From Muribaculaceae bacterium (GTDB lineage: Bacteria; Bacteroidota; Bacteroidia; Bacteroidales; Muribaculaceae), in contig JAIEBK010000146.1 in NCBI GenBank assembly GCA_029070945.1, positions 1 through 33,365 on the forward strand: 33,365 nt of DNA, read 5' to 3'. Each line of letters opens with the position of its first letter. Position 1 is the stretch's first letter. A model generated the notes under the pieces. It saw only the letters and a program-made list of their open reading frames with translations. It had not been told where the DNA came from and ran no database searches. Below are positions 18,547 through 26,655 of the stretch, one piece after another. A program made the position numbers and the translations under genes.

Positions 18547-18596
18547 TATTCGAATCCACGAGTTCTACACGTAGAGAATATATTCGATTCCACAAG
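18547..18596 (+). promoter_or_regulatory. Candidate operator upstream of the efflux operon
   Basis: Two near-identical 16-base sequences, TATTCGAATCCACGAG (18547-18562) and TATTCGATTCCACAAG (18581-18596), lie in direct orientation 34 bases apart. Between them TCTAC/GTAGA (18564-18568/18571-18575) form an inverted repeat around AC. The block ends 25 bases before the adaptor start codon. No TAnnTTTG box was seen in this gap, so the exact promoter is unknown. Such paired sites are common for regulators of efflux genes, but no regulator gene is adjacent. Confidence 0.4.
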
Positions 18597-18621
18597 GTGA
18601 AAACACAACCTATAAAAAGAT

Positions 18622-19749
18622 ATGAAAAAGAATCTAACTAAAATCGCAGTCTGCACGGCCATGATAGCCGGAGGCGGACTTGTCTTCACATCATGTAAAG
18701 GAGACGGCAACGCACAGCAGCAACAGGCAGCCCCGACGCTGGCTACCCTGAAGGTAACAGAAACGGACGCGGATCTTAACACTACCTATCCTGCGACCCT
18801 GCATGGAAAGAATGACGTAGAGATACGTCCGCAGATCTCAGGTTTTCTCACCAAGGTACATGTGCAGGAAGGTCAGAAGGTATCGGCAGGTCAGCTGCTC
18901 TTCACCATCGACCAGGTGCAGCTTCAGGCAGCGGTAGATGCCGCCAAAGCAGCTGTAGCGGTAGCCCAGGCAAACGTAAATACGGCACAGACCAACGCCA
19001 ACAACAATAAGATTCTCCTTGACAAAAACATCATATCGGCCTCCGCATATCAGACCAGCGTAGACCAGCTCAACGCCGCCAAGGCACAGCTCGGACAAGT
19101 GCAGGCAAACCTCACATCCGCCCAGAAGAATCTTTCCTACACACTCGTGACAGCCCCTGTTGCCGGAGTCGTGGGCACCATCGACAACAAGGAAGGCGCC
19201 CTCGTCTCGCCGTCGACTCTACTCACCATGCTTTCCAACAATTCCGATATGGAAGCATATTTCTCTATGACTGAAAAGGAGATTCTGACACTTACCGACA
19301 ACGGGCGTAAGAACATGACCCAGGTGCTTGACTCCCTCCCCGGAGTGGAGCTGAGACTCGCAAACGGAGAGATCTACAGCCAGCCCGGCAGAATAGTATC
19401 CATCTCAGGTGTGCTTGATCCATCGACAGGCAGCGCCACCGTAAAGGCCGCTTTTCCAAATCCCGACGGAATGCTTCGAAGCGGCAACACGGGACAAGTG
19501 CTTCTTCCGCAGATCAACCGCGGAGTAATCACGATTCCACAGAAAGCTACATTCGAGATCCAGGACATGAAGTTTGTATATGTTGTGGGCGACAGCTCTA
19601 AGGTACACCAGTCTCCGATCATCATAGACTCAAAGAACGATGGAACAAACTATATCGTGACCAAGGGATTGAAGCCCGGTGACGTAATTGTCATCGAGGG
19701 CGTAGGATCTACCGTTAAAGACGGCATGGTCATCACTCCAAAGAACTAA
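18622..19749 (+). CDS. RND efflux periplasmic adaptor (AcrA/MexA family lipoprotein)
   Basis: 375 residues. It bridges the inner-membrane pump and the outer-membrane channel. The lipoprotein signal has lipobox FTSC with Cys 25. The lipoyl-like half-motif VEIRPQISGFLTKVHVQEGQKV-type occurs near residues 57-78, followed by an alpha-hairpin rich in Ala/Gln/Asn (about 95-160) that would contact the outer-membrane factor. Then come the second lipoyl half (APVAGVVGTIDNKEG) and the beta-barrel and membrane-proximal domains. It is the first of three genes; the pump starts 25 bases later. Substrates (bile salts, drugs, detergents) cannot be read from the sequence. Confidence 0.93.
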   Translation: MKKNLTKIAVCTAMIAGGGLVFTSCKGDGNAQQQQAAPTLATLKVTETDADLNTTYPATLHGKNDVEIRPQISGFLTKVHVQEGQKVSAGQLLFTIDQVQLQAAVDAAKAAVAVAQANVNTAQTNANNNKILLDKNIISASAYQTSVDQLNAAKAQLGQVQANLTSAQKNLSYTLVTAPVAGVVGTIDNKEGALVSPSTLLTMLSNNSDMEAYFSMTEKEILTLTDNGRKNMTQVLDSLPGVELRLANGEIYSQPGRIVSISGVLDPSTGSATVKAAFPNPDGMLRSGNTGQVLLPQINRGVITIPQKATFEIQDMKFVYVVGDSSKVHQSPIIIDSKNDGTNYIVTKGLKPGDVIVIEGVGSTVKDGMVITPKN

Positions 19750-19774
19750 CCGGAAGCTATAATCACATCGAAAC

Positions 19775-22700
19775 ATGAAACTTGACAGATTTATAAACAA
19801 GCCGGTCTTATCGACGGTGATCTCCATCTTCATCGTCATCTTCGGTATTCTCGGCCTTACGAGTATCGCCATAGAGCAATACCCGGATATCGCACCTCCC
19901 ACCATATCGGTGACCACAAGCTACACCGGCGCATCGGCCCAGGCCGTGCTGAATTCAGTCATTGCTCCGCTCGAAGAGCAGATAAACGGCGCGGAAAACA
20001 TGGACTATATGGTTTCGTCTGCATCCAACAACGGATCGGCGACCATCCAGGTATACTTCAAGCAGGGCATGGATCCCGACATGGCCGCCGTAGACGTACA
20101 GAACCGTGTGGCCAAAGCCGCCGCTTTCCTTCCGGCCGAAGTGAATCAGGTGGGCGTGATCACGCAGAAGCGCCAGAGCTCCATGCTTATGGTAATGGCG
20201 CTCTTTGACGAGACCGATACGTACACGAGCCAGTTTATCGACAACTACATGTCGATAAACATCATTCCTGAGATCAAGCGTGTCTCCGGCGTAGGAGAGG
20301 CCATGGCCTTCGGCGCAGACTACTCGATGCGTATCTGGCTCAAACCGGATGTCATGGCTCAGTACGGACTTATGCCCGCCGACATCACGGCCGCCCTCGC
20401 CGAACAGAACATCGAGGCTGCCCCCGGTAGCTTCGGCGATCAGGGCAACCAGACCTTCCAGTACACTATGCGCTACAAGGGTCGCCTCCAGGAAGAGTCT
20501 GAATTCGAGGATATCGTGATCCGCGCCACCAAGGACGGCGAGATCCTGCGCCTCGGCGACGTAGCCGAGGTTGAGCTCGGAAAACTCAGCTACGGCTTCG
20601 CCAACCGAGACAACGGACATATCGGATCGGCTGCCATCATCTTCCAGTCGGCCGGCTCCAACGCTACGGAAGTAATCAAAAACCTTGAGAAACTCCAGGA
20701 CCGCGCGCGCAAGGACCTGCCGAAAGGTCTCGTCTTCGAGACCACCATGAGCGTCAACGACTTCCTTTTCGCATCAATCCATGAGGTTGTCAAGACTCTT
20801 ATCGAGGCGTTCATTCTCGTATTTATCGTGGTGTTCATATTCCTTCAGGACTTCCGGTCGACACTGATCCCTATGATCGCGATTCCGGTGGCGTTGATAG
20901 GCACATTCTTCCTCCTCTACATCTTCGGTTTCACGCTCAACCTTCTGACACTTTCCGCCCTCGTGCTTGCCATCGCGATCGTGGTCGATGATGCCATAGT
21001 CGTGGTGGAGGCTGTGCATGCAAAGCTCGACCAGGGCTATAAATCCGCACGTAAGGCCTCAATCGACGCAATGAGCGAGATCGGATCGGCGCTCGTATCC
21101 ATCACCCTCGTGATGATGCTCGTGTTCATCCCCGTGTCTTTCCTGAGCGGCACGTCGGGTATCTTCTACCGCCAGTTCGGTCTGACGATGGCTATGGCCA
21201 TCGGCCTTTCCGCTGTCAACGCTCTTACGCTCTCTCCTGCCCTCTGCGCGCTCTTCCTGAAGCCTCACAAGAGGGAGGAAGGCGATGAGGATCCCCTCGG
21301 CGGATATGACGTGGAGAAGCCGAAGATCGCGAAGAAGGAGAAGATGAATTTCCTGCAGAGATTCTTCTACTGGTTTAACGTCACATTCGACGCTCTTCTT
21401 TCGAAATACAAGATCGGCGTGACATGGTTTATCAACCACAAGATCATCTCTTTCGGAACCGTAGCCGTTTCGGTCGGCATCCTTGTATGGCTCATGAACA
21501 TTACTCCTACCGGACTCGTGCCGACAGAAGACACGGGTACGATAATGGGCGCCGTGACGATGCCTCCCGCCACATCGCAGGAGCGCACGCAGGCCGTCAT
21601 GAACGAGATGGACTCCATGATCGGAGCCATTCCCGAGGTAAAGAGCCGTACGGCCATCACCGGATATTCATTCATCGGCGGCCAGGGCAACACCTATGGA
21701 TCGTTCATCATCAAGCTTAAGCCCTGGGACGAGCGTAAGAAACCCGGACAATCCGCATCAGGTGTGCTTCAGCAACTGTATGCCAAAAGTTCTACGATAA
21801 AGGATGCCAACATCATGTTCTTCCAGCCACCTATGATCTCGGGCTATTCGGCTACAAACGGTTTCGAACTCAAGCTCGAAGACAAGACGGGCGGATCGCT
21901 TGATAAGTTCTTCTCAATCTATCAGGGTTTCATCGGAGTGCTTAACGCTCAGCCTGAAATACAGATGGCATACTCTACCTTCAACCCGACATTCCCGCAG
22001 TATCTTGTAGAGATCGACGTGCCGAAGGTGAAGCAGGCAGGACTTACTCAAAACGCCATTTTGTCCACTCTGCAGGGCTATTACGGAGGTATGTACATCT
22101 CCAACTTCAACTCTTACGGTAAGCTCTACCGCGTGATGATGCAGGCCTCTCCCGATGCCCGCGTGAGTCCGGAGACCCTCAAACAGATCAAGGTGCGCAA
22201 CGGCAACGAGATGGCTCCGATCGACAACTTCGTGCAGCTGAAGCGTATCTACGGTCCGGACATCATCAACCGCTTCAATATGTTCACGTCAATACAAGTG
22301 ACGGGAACGCCGGCGCCCGGATACTCTTCAGGACAGGCGCTTCAGGCTATCGAGAGAGTGGCTCAGGAGACTCTGCCTCAGGGCTACGACTTCGAATATT
22401 CGGGCATGAGCCGCGAGGAGGCCTCAGGCAGCAGCGGAAGTACAGGCACCATATTCATCCTTATCCTTGTATTCGTCTACCTCATCCTCTCCGCCCAGTA
22501 TGAGAGCTACCTCCTGCCATGGGCCGTGATACTCTCGGTTCCGTTCGGACTTATGGGTACGTTCATATTCGCGCATTTCCGCGATATCGCCAACAACATC
22601 TACCTTCAGATCGCGCTCATCATGCTTATCGGCCTTCTCGCCAAGAATGCGATCCTTATAGTAGAGTATGCGCTTGACCGACGTCGTACCGGAATGAGCA

Positions 22701-23008
22701 TAGTCAAGGCGGCCATCCAGGGAGCCGAGGCCCGTCTGAGACCTATCCTCATGACCTCGCTCGCACTCATCATCGGCCTTCTTCCGCTGATGTATGCCAG
22801 CGGCGCGGGAGCAAACGGCAACCAGGCGCTCGGCACGGGTGCCGTAGGCGGCATGCTCATCGGAATGATACTCCAGGTACTTGTAGTGCCCGCTCTCTTC
22901 GTAGCGTTCCAGACACTTCAGGAAAAGTTCACGCCTCAGAAATGGAGCGACAAGGACAACAGCAAGATCAAGAGAGAGCTTGAACAGTATTCCCTTAACA
23001 GAGACTAA
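19775..23008 (+). CDS. RND multidrug efflux pump, inner-membrane subunit (AcrB/HAE1 family)
   Basis: 1077 residues, full length for the HAE1 family. It is a proton-driven trimer that exports hydrophobic or amphipathic compounds. The N-terminus begins with the usual KLDRFINKPVLSTVISIF, giving the first membrane helix. The proton-relay aspartates lie in AIAIVVDDAIVVVEAV in the fourth helix, and the partner lysine is in GLLAKNAILIVEYA in the C-terminal half. Two large periplasmic loops are present, with SYTGASAQ and TTMSVNDF elements, and helices 2-6 and 8-12 follow them. The middle linker (about 500-540) is rich in charged residues. It lies between the adaptor and the outer-membrane factor gene, which starts four bases after its stop codon, so the three are clearly one operon. 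Confidence 0.97.
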   Translation: MKLDRFINKPVLSTVISIFIVIFGILGLTSIAIEQYPDIAPPTISVTTSYTGASAQAVLNSVIAPLEEQINGAENMDYMVSSASNNGSATIQVYFKQGMDPDMAAVDVQNRVAKAAAFLPAEVNQVGVITQKRQSSMLMVMALFDETDTYTSQFIDNYMSINIIPEIKRVSGVGEAMAFGADYSMRIWLKPDVMAQYGLMPADITAALAEQNIEAAPGSFGDQGNQTFQYTMRYKGRLQEESEFEDIVIRATKDGEILRLGDVAEVELGKLSYGFANRDNGHIGSAAIIFQSAGSNATEVIKNLEKLQDRARKDLPKGLVFETTMSVNDFLFASIHEVVKTLIEAFILVFIVVFIFLQDFRSTLIPMIAIPVALIGTFFLLYIFGFTLNLLTLSALVLAIAIVVDDAIVVVEAVHAKLDQGYKSARKASIDAMSEIGSALVSITLVMMLVFIPVSFLSGTSGIFYRQFGLTMAMAIGLSAVNALTLSPALCALFLKPHKREEGDEDPLGGYDVEKPKIAKKEKMNFLQRFFYWFNVTFDALLSKYKIGVTWFINHKIISFGTVAVSVGILVWLMNITPTGLVPTEDTGTIMGAVTMPPATSQERTQAVMNEMDSMIGAIPEVKSRTAITGYSFIGGQGNTYGSFIIKLKPWDERKKPGQSASGVLQQLYAKSSTIKDANIMFFQPPMISGYSATNGFELKLEDKTGGSLDKFFSIYQGFIGVLNAQPEIQMAYSTFNPTFPQYLVEIDVPKVKQAGLTQNAILSTLQGYYGGMYISNFNSYGKLYRVMMQASPDARVSPETLKQIKVRNGNEMAPIDNFVQLKRIYGPDIINRFNMFTSIQVTGTPAPGYSSGQALQAIERVAQETLPQGYDFEYSGMSREEASGSSGSTGTIFILILVFVYLILSAQYESYLLPWAVILSVPFGLMGTFIFAHFRDIANNIYLQIALIMLIGLLAKNAILIVEYALDRRRTGMSIVKAAIQGAEARLRPILMTSLALIIGLLPLMYASGAGANGNQALGTGAVGGMLIGMILQVLVVPALFVAFQTLQEKFTPQKWSDKDNSKIKRELEQYSLNRD

Positions 23009-23012
23009 CGAG

Positions 23013-24386
23013 ATGAAAGTAATAATCAAGATAACGTGCATGTCGGCGCTCGCCCTTATGATGAGCAGCTGCCACATCTACAATAAATATCAGCTTCCGC
23101 AAGACAACGCGGTCGCTGCCGACTTCCGTCAGGCCGTGGAGAACCAGGACTCCACAGGCCTGGCATACATGGGCTGGCGGGAGATATTCACCGATCCGAT
23201 CCTGCAGGGATATATCGAGGAGGCTCTCGCAAGCAATACGAACCTTGAAAACGCGAGACTGAATGTAGACATCGCCAAAGCCCAGCTTCAGGGAGCCAAA
23301 CTATCTTACCTTCCGTCGCTCGCCTTCACGCCCAACGGCGGCACGGCGTCATATGGCGGAAGCCATATGAACTGGAGCTACACCCTTCCGCTTGCGGCCA
23401 GCTGGGAAGTGGATGCCTTCGGCAAGATACTCAACAGAAAGCGTGGAGCGAAGGCCTCGGTAGAGCAGACGCAGGCCTATGAGCAGGCCGTAAGGTCACA
23501 GATAGTGACCGGAGTGGCTTCCACTTATTATTCGCTTGTGCTCCTCAACCGACAGCTTGACCTGTCGAAACGCACAGCCGCCATATGGAAAGATCAGGTG
23601 GCTACAATGGAGCAGCTTAAGGAAGCGGGCACCACGACAGAAGCCGCTGTGGTTCAGAGCCGCGCAAACTACTACAGCATCCTGGCGTCTATACCTGACC
23701 TTGAACAGTCCATCACTACAGTCAGCAATTCACTGTCGGTGCTTCTCAACACCTATCCAAAGGAATGGGAGGTAAGCAACAGCCTTGACGTGAATGTTCC
23801 GGCGGAAGCAGTGAACGGAGTTCCGATGAGCTATCTCGCAACACGGCCTGACGTAGCCGCTGCAGAGAGAGGACTTGCCACCGCATTCTATGCCGTTAGC
23901 TCGGCACATGCCAACTTCTATCCCTCTATCGCCATATCTGCGCAGGGAGGATTTACCAACCTTCTGGGTTCGATGATCATGAATCCGGGTAAATGGTTCA
24001 TCCAGCTTGCAGGCCAGCTCAGCGCGCCGCTCTTCTCAAGAGGCCAGAACATAGCGCAGCTGAAAGTTGCGAAGGCCCAGCAGGAGCAGGCCATCAACAA
24101 CTTCGAGAACGCCGTGATGTCGGCAGCCGCGGATGTAAGCGACGCTCTCGTGAAGATGGACAAGAGCGCAGAAAAGAAAAGGCTTGTGGATCTTCAGGTG
24201 AAGGAACTGGAGAAATCGGTGGAATACACCAACGAGCTCTTTATCCTCAACCACCAGACGAGCTATCTTGAAGTGCTTACCGCACGCAGCAGCCTCCTGC
24301 AGGCTCAGCTGGCAAGCCTAAGCAGCTGGCACGCGCACACCGCCGCCCTGATAAGCCTCTATCAGGCTGTCGGAGGAGGCCGGTAA
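23013..24386 (+). CDS. RND efflux outer-membrane factor (OprM/NodT family lipoprotein)
   Basis: 457 residues from the ATG at 23013. An in-frame ATG 33 bases earlier lies inside the pump gene and would put a hydrophilic tail before the signal peptide, so it is rejected. The lipobox is MSSC with Cys 20. Two OEP repeats of long coiled helices follow; AASWEVDAFGKI near residues 128-139 is the family's characteristic D-x-F/W-G block, and YLATRPDVAAAERGLATA is the second repeat's conserved part. The protein forms a trimeric beta-barrel and tunnel that receives substrates from the adaptor and pump. It ends the efflux operon; lpxA follows after 60 bases. Confidence 0.94.
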   Translation: MKVIIKITCMSALALMMSSCHIYNKYQLPQDNAVAADFRQAVENQDSTGLAYMGWREIFTDPILQGYIEEALASNTNLENARLNVDIAKAQLQGAKLSYLPSLAFTPNGGTASYGGSHMNWSYTLPLAASWEVDAFGKILNRKRGAKASVEQTQAYEQAVRSQIVTGVASTYYSLVLLNRQLDLSKRTAAIWKDQVATMEQLKEAGTTTEAAVVQSRANYYSILASIPDLEQSITTVSNSLSVLLNTYPKEWEVSNSLDVNVPAEAVNGVPMSYLATRPDVAAAERGLATAFYAVSSAHANFYPSIAISAQGGFTNLLGSMIMNPGKWFIQLAGQLSAPLFSRGQNIAQLKVAKAQQEQAINNFENAVMSAAADVSDALVKMDKSAEKKRLVDLQVKELEKSVEYTNELFILNHQTSYLEVLTARSSLLQAQLASLSSWHAHTAALISLYQAVGGGR

Positions 24387-24446
24387 GCCACGGGAAGGCA
24401 TAGGGGTCATAGACAGACACAAGTTTAATCTTTAATCTTTTAACTC

Positions 24447-25241
24447 ATGAACAATATATCACCGCTGTCGTTCGTGCATCCGGAAGCAAAGCTCGGCGAC
24501 AACATCACGGTGGGAGCATTCGTCTATATAGACCGTAACGTGGAGATCGGCGACAACTGCTTCATCCATTCCCACACAAGCATACTCTCAGGCTCAAGAA
24601 TCGGCAGGAACAACCGAATCTACGAGGGCTGTATCATAGCCGCCACTCCGCAGGACTTCCGCTGGAAGGGTGAGGAATCTTATGTGGAGATAGGCGACGA
24701 CAACCGTATCAGGGAGCATGTCATCATCAACCGGAGCATCCATGAAGGAAAGTCTACAAGAATCGGCAACGGAACCTGCGTCATGGCTCAGTCGCATATA
24801 GGACACGACACACAGATCGGAAATAAATGCGTGCTTGGCAACGGAGTCAAGATAGCGGGCGACTGCAAGATCGGCGACTGCTGCATCTTCTCGTCAGGCT
24901 CACTCGTACACGAGGGATATGAGGTAGGCGACTACGTGCTTGTGAAGGGTGGCTGCCGCGTGACAGGAAATGTCCCCCCTTATGTAGTGATGGCCCACAA
25001 TCCCATCTCCTACTTCGGAGTCAACTCCTATATTCTCGGACAGGCCGGAATGAGCGACGAGAAGATCGACGACATCGCCAAGTGCTACCGCCACATCTAT
25101 CAGTCGAGCATCGCTCTCCACCATGCGTGCAAGCGAATCTGCGAGGATGTAGACGACAGCGAGCAACGCAGGAATATACTCGACTTCCTGAAGCGGAATA
25201 AATACGATATCGCGGCGAAGATCGCCTTTGACGAATACTGA
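24447..25241 (+). CDS. lpxA: UDP-N-acetylglucosamine O-acyltransferase, LpxA-type
   Basis: 264 residues. LpxA transfers a 3-hydroxyacyl chain from acyl carrier protein to UDP-GlcNAc, the first step of lipid A synthesis, in the cytoplasm. The N-terminal left-handed beta helix is built of hexapeptide repeats (IGDNCF, IGRNNR, IGDDNR, IGNGT, IGNKCV, IGDCC). Catalytic residues appear conserved: His 117 and His 120 in SHIGHDT (equivalent to His 122/125 of E. coli) and His 155 in SLVHEG. The IxIHRG block reads INRSI, with Asn in place of His 99. The C-terminal helical part has FGVNSYIL and CYRHIYQSS. In Bacteroidota the main lpxA usually lies behind lpxD and lpxC-fabZ; here it stands alone behind an efflux operon, so it may be a second, paralogous copy. 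A terminator follows at 25313-25346. Confidence 0.8.
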   Translation: MNNISPLSFVHPEAKLGDNITVGAFVYIDRNVEIGDNCFIHSHTSILSGSRIGRNNRIYEGCIIAATPQDFRWKGEESYVEIGDDNRIREHVIINRSIHEGKSTRIGNGTCVMAQSHIGHDTQIGNKCVLGNGVKIAGDCKIGDCCIFSSGSLVHEGYEVGDYVLVKGGCRVTGNVPPYVVMAHNPISYFGVNSYILGQAGMSDEKIDDIAKCYRHIYQSSIALHHACKRICEDVDDSEQRRNILDFLKRNKYDIAAKIAFDEY

Positions 25242-25312
25242 CGACACAGTGGCGTCATGAGTCATTGGCATCAGCAGACGACTTGACACAAAACGAAAAC
25301 CACATACCGTGG

Positions 25313-25346
25313 AAAAGGCGCAGATGAAAAAATCTACGCCTTTTTT
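25313..25346 (+). terminator. Terminator after lpxA
   Basis: AAAAGGCGCAGAT (25313-25325) pairs with 25332-25344 with one mismatch and a six-base loop, and the 3' arm ends in six Ts (25341-25346). Confidence 0.85.
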
Positions 25347-25356
25347 CATGGAAAAA

Positions 25357-25388
25357 CTTGCAGGATTATTCAAATTTGACTAATTTTG
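25357..25388 (+). promoter_or_regulatory. Promoter of the DUF3127 gene
   Basis: CTTG at 25357-25360 and TAATTTTG at 25381-25388, twenty bases apart, fit the Bacteroidota -33/-7 pair. The start codon is 30 bases after the -7 box. Confidence 0.7.
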
Positions 25389-25418
25389 AACTTTAAACAC
25401 AAACAACGATAACGAATC

Positions 25419-25898
25419 ATGGAAATAGAGGGTAAAATAATACTTGACCTTGGCCTGCAGCAAGGCGTGTCAAAGGCAGGAAACCAGTGGAAGAAGAAGG
25501 AATGGGTGCTTGAGACTTTCGGACAGTATCCGAAAAAAGTGAAATTTCACGTTTTCGGCGACCGTGTCGACACAATGGACATTCAGGTCGGCAACTCATA
25601 TACGCTTTCAGTAGATATAGAAAGCCGTGAATTCAACGAGCGCTGGTATACAGACGTTAACTGCTATGCGGCGCGCCCGTTCGTGCAGGCACCTCCTCAG
25701 GGTTATCCTCAGCAGGGCGGCTACCCGCAGCAACCATACGCCCCTCAGCAGCCTTATGCGCCCCAGCAGCCATACGCGCCGCAGGGTGCGGCTCCGCAGG
25801 GAGTGCCGGAGCCTTTCGGAGGCAATGCGTTCCCTCCGGCACCTGCAGCCGGTGCGGGCTTTGACTCGGGCGACTCCACCGACGACCTCCCCTTCTAA
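25419..25898 (+). CDS. DUF3127 protein with proline-glutamine linker and SSB-like tip
   Basis: 159 residues. The first 88 residues form a DUF3127 domain (start MEIEGKIILDLGLQQG, later KKKEWVLETFGQYPKKVKFHVFGD), a small beta-rich domain of unknown function whose strand pattern is compatible with an OB fold. A flexible linker follows with three perfect QPYAPQ repeats (residues 105-122), written with differing synonymous codons. The protein ends GDSTDDLPF. This layout (OB-like core, Gly/Pro/Gln linker, acidic tip ending DDxPF) is that of single-stranded DNA-binding proteins, whose tip recruits repair and replication proteins. I infer a nucleic-acid role, but no DUF3127 function is established. 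The gene stands alone between two terminators with a clear promoter. Confidence 0.85.
   Translation: MEIEGKIILDLGLQQGVSKAGNQWKKKEWVLETFGQYPKKVKFHVFGDRVDTMDIQVGNSYTLSVDIESREFNERWYTDVNCYAARPFVQAPPQGYPQQGGYPQQPYAPQQPYAPQQPYAPQGAAPQGVPEPFGGNAFPPAPAAGAGFDSGDSTDDLPF
25731..25784 (+). repeat. Three 18-bp repeats coding QPYAPQ
   Basis: Units at 25731-25748, 25749-25766 and 25767-25784 code identical hexapeptides, but their third codon bases differ, which means that the peptide, not the DNA, is being kept. They are part of the linker of the DUF3127 protein. Confidence 0.9.
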
Positions 25899-25916
25899 GA
25901 CTTTGACTCACCTTAA

Positions 25917-25954
25917 AACGCTCCACACCATGACGGTATGGAGCGTTATCTTTT
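25917..25954 (+). terminator. Terminator after the DUF3127 gene
   Basis: AACGCTCCA (25917-25925) pairs exactly with TGGAGCGTT (25939-25947), with an inner ACC/GGT extension, and is followed by atctttt. Confidence 0.8.
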
Positions 25955-25996
25955 ATAAAAGAATCGAAAAAAATAGGATTTTACGCTTATTTTTTG

Positions 25997-26004
25997 TAAC
26001 TTTG
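25997..26004 (+). promoter_or_regulatory. -7 box of the thiol-redox cluster
   Basis: TAACTTTG fits the TAnnTTTG form and lies 121 bases before the thioredoxin-like start codon. It is the only such box seen upstream of the four-gene cluster, so it probably drives the whole run. A clear -33 box was not found. Confidence 0.5.
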
Positions 26005-26124
26005 GGGCGATATTGCGGTCTATGGCTTAAAACGAGGACTCAATAAGCTTCTGATATCCGCGTTTTATAAGTGTGATACGTGACAGTAACATTATCAAAC
26101 GACAAAACAAGAACAAAATACGAT

Positions 26125-26610
26125 ATGATTAAAAAATTCTTACTTTCGGCATCTTTATTCGCAGCGACCCTCGCGTCATACGCGGCGCTGCCTCAGGTAC
26201 AGCTCCGGGACATGCACGGAAACTCAGTCGACACATCCACACTCAGCAACGACGGAAAGCCGTTCGTGATCGATTTCTGGGCCACATGGTGCAAGCCGTG
26301 CGTTCGCGAACTCAAGGCGATCGCCGATGTATATGACGAGTGGGTAGAAGAGACAGGCGTCAAGATCTACGCCGTCAGCCTTGACGAAGCCCAGAACGAA
26401 CAGAGGGTGAAACCCTTTGTCGAGAACAAAGGCTGGGAGTATGAAGTGCTTCTCGACCCCAACGGTGACTTCAAGCGTCAGCTCGGAGTGAGCGACCCTC
26501 CGCATGTGTTTGTGGTGGACGGAGAAGGCAACATTGTCTGGAACCATCAGGGCTACGTAGACGGAGCCGAGGAAGAGATCATCGAGGCAGTCAAAAAAGC
26601 CATGAAATAA
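26125..26610 (+). CDS. Secreted TlpA-like thioredoxin
   Basis: 161 residues from the ATG at 26125; an in-frame start 45 bases earlier would add a charged extension in front of the signal peptide and is rejected. A Sec signal peptide spans about residues 1-20 (ending ASYA). The thioredoxin active site is WATWCKPC with Cys 56 and Cys 59, followed by a TlpA-type insertion (AVSLDEAQNEQRVKPFVENKGW) and the cis-proline region DPPHVFVV. Members reduce disulfides in envelope proteins or cytochrome maturation intermediates and take electrons from DsbD or CcdA. It is the first gene of a cluster with a DUF6029 barrel, an Omp28-like lipoprotein and DsbD, all with cysteine pairs, so a shared pathway is likely. 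Confidence 0.9.
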   Translation: MIKKFLLSASLFAATLASYAALPQVQLRDMHGNSVDTSTLSNDGKPFVIDFWATWCKPCVRELKAIADVYDEWVEETGVKIYAVSLDEAQNEQRVKPFVENKGWEYEVLLDPNGDFKRQLGVSDPPHVFVVDGEGNIVWNHQGYVDGAEEEIIEAVKKAMK

Positions 26611-26655
26611 ATCCGGCCTCGCAAAGGATTCCCCTAAAAAGAACCTAAACGAACA

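Noticed and set aside
19955-20620. Long minus-strand open frame (221 codons) inside the RND pump gene
   Set aside because: It is the antisense shadow of a strongly conserved gene, has no recognisable domain, and its composition follows the pump's codons. The same holds for 22424-23077, 30873-31541 and 31516-32181.
22980-23012. Earlier ATG for the outer-membrane factor, overlapping the pump gene
   Set aside because: It would put 11 mostly polar residues before the lipoprotein signal peptide; ATG at 23013 gives a normal one.
25731-25784. Short repeat array taken as a possible CRISPR or minisatellite
   Set aside because: Units are 18 bp without spacers, differ at third codon positions and code QPYAPQ in frame; this is a protein linker.
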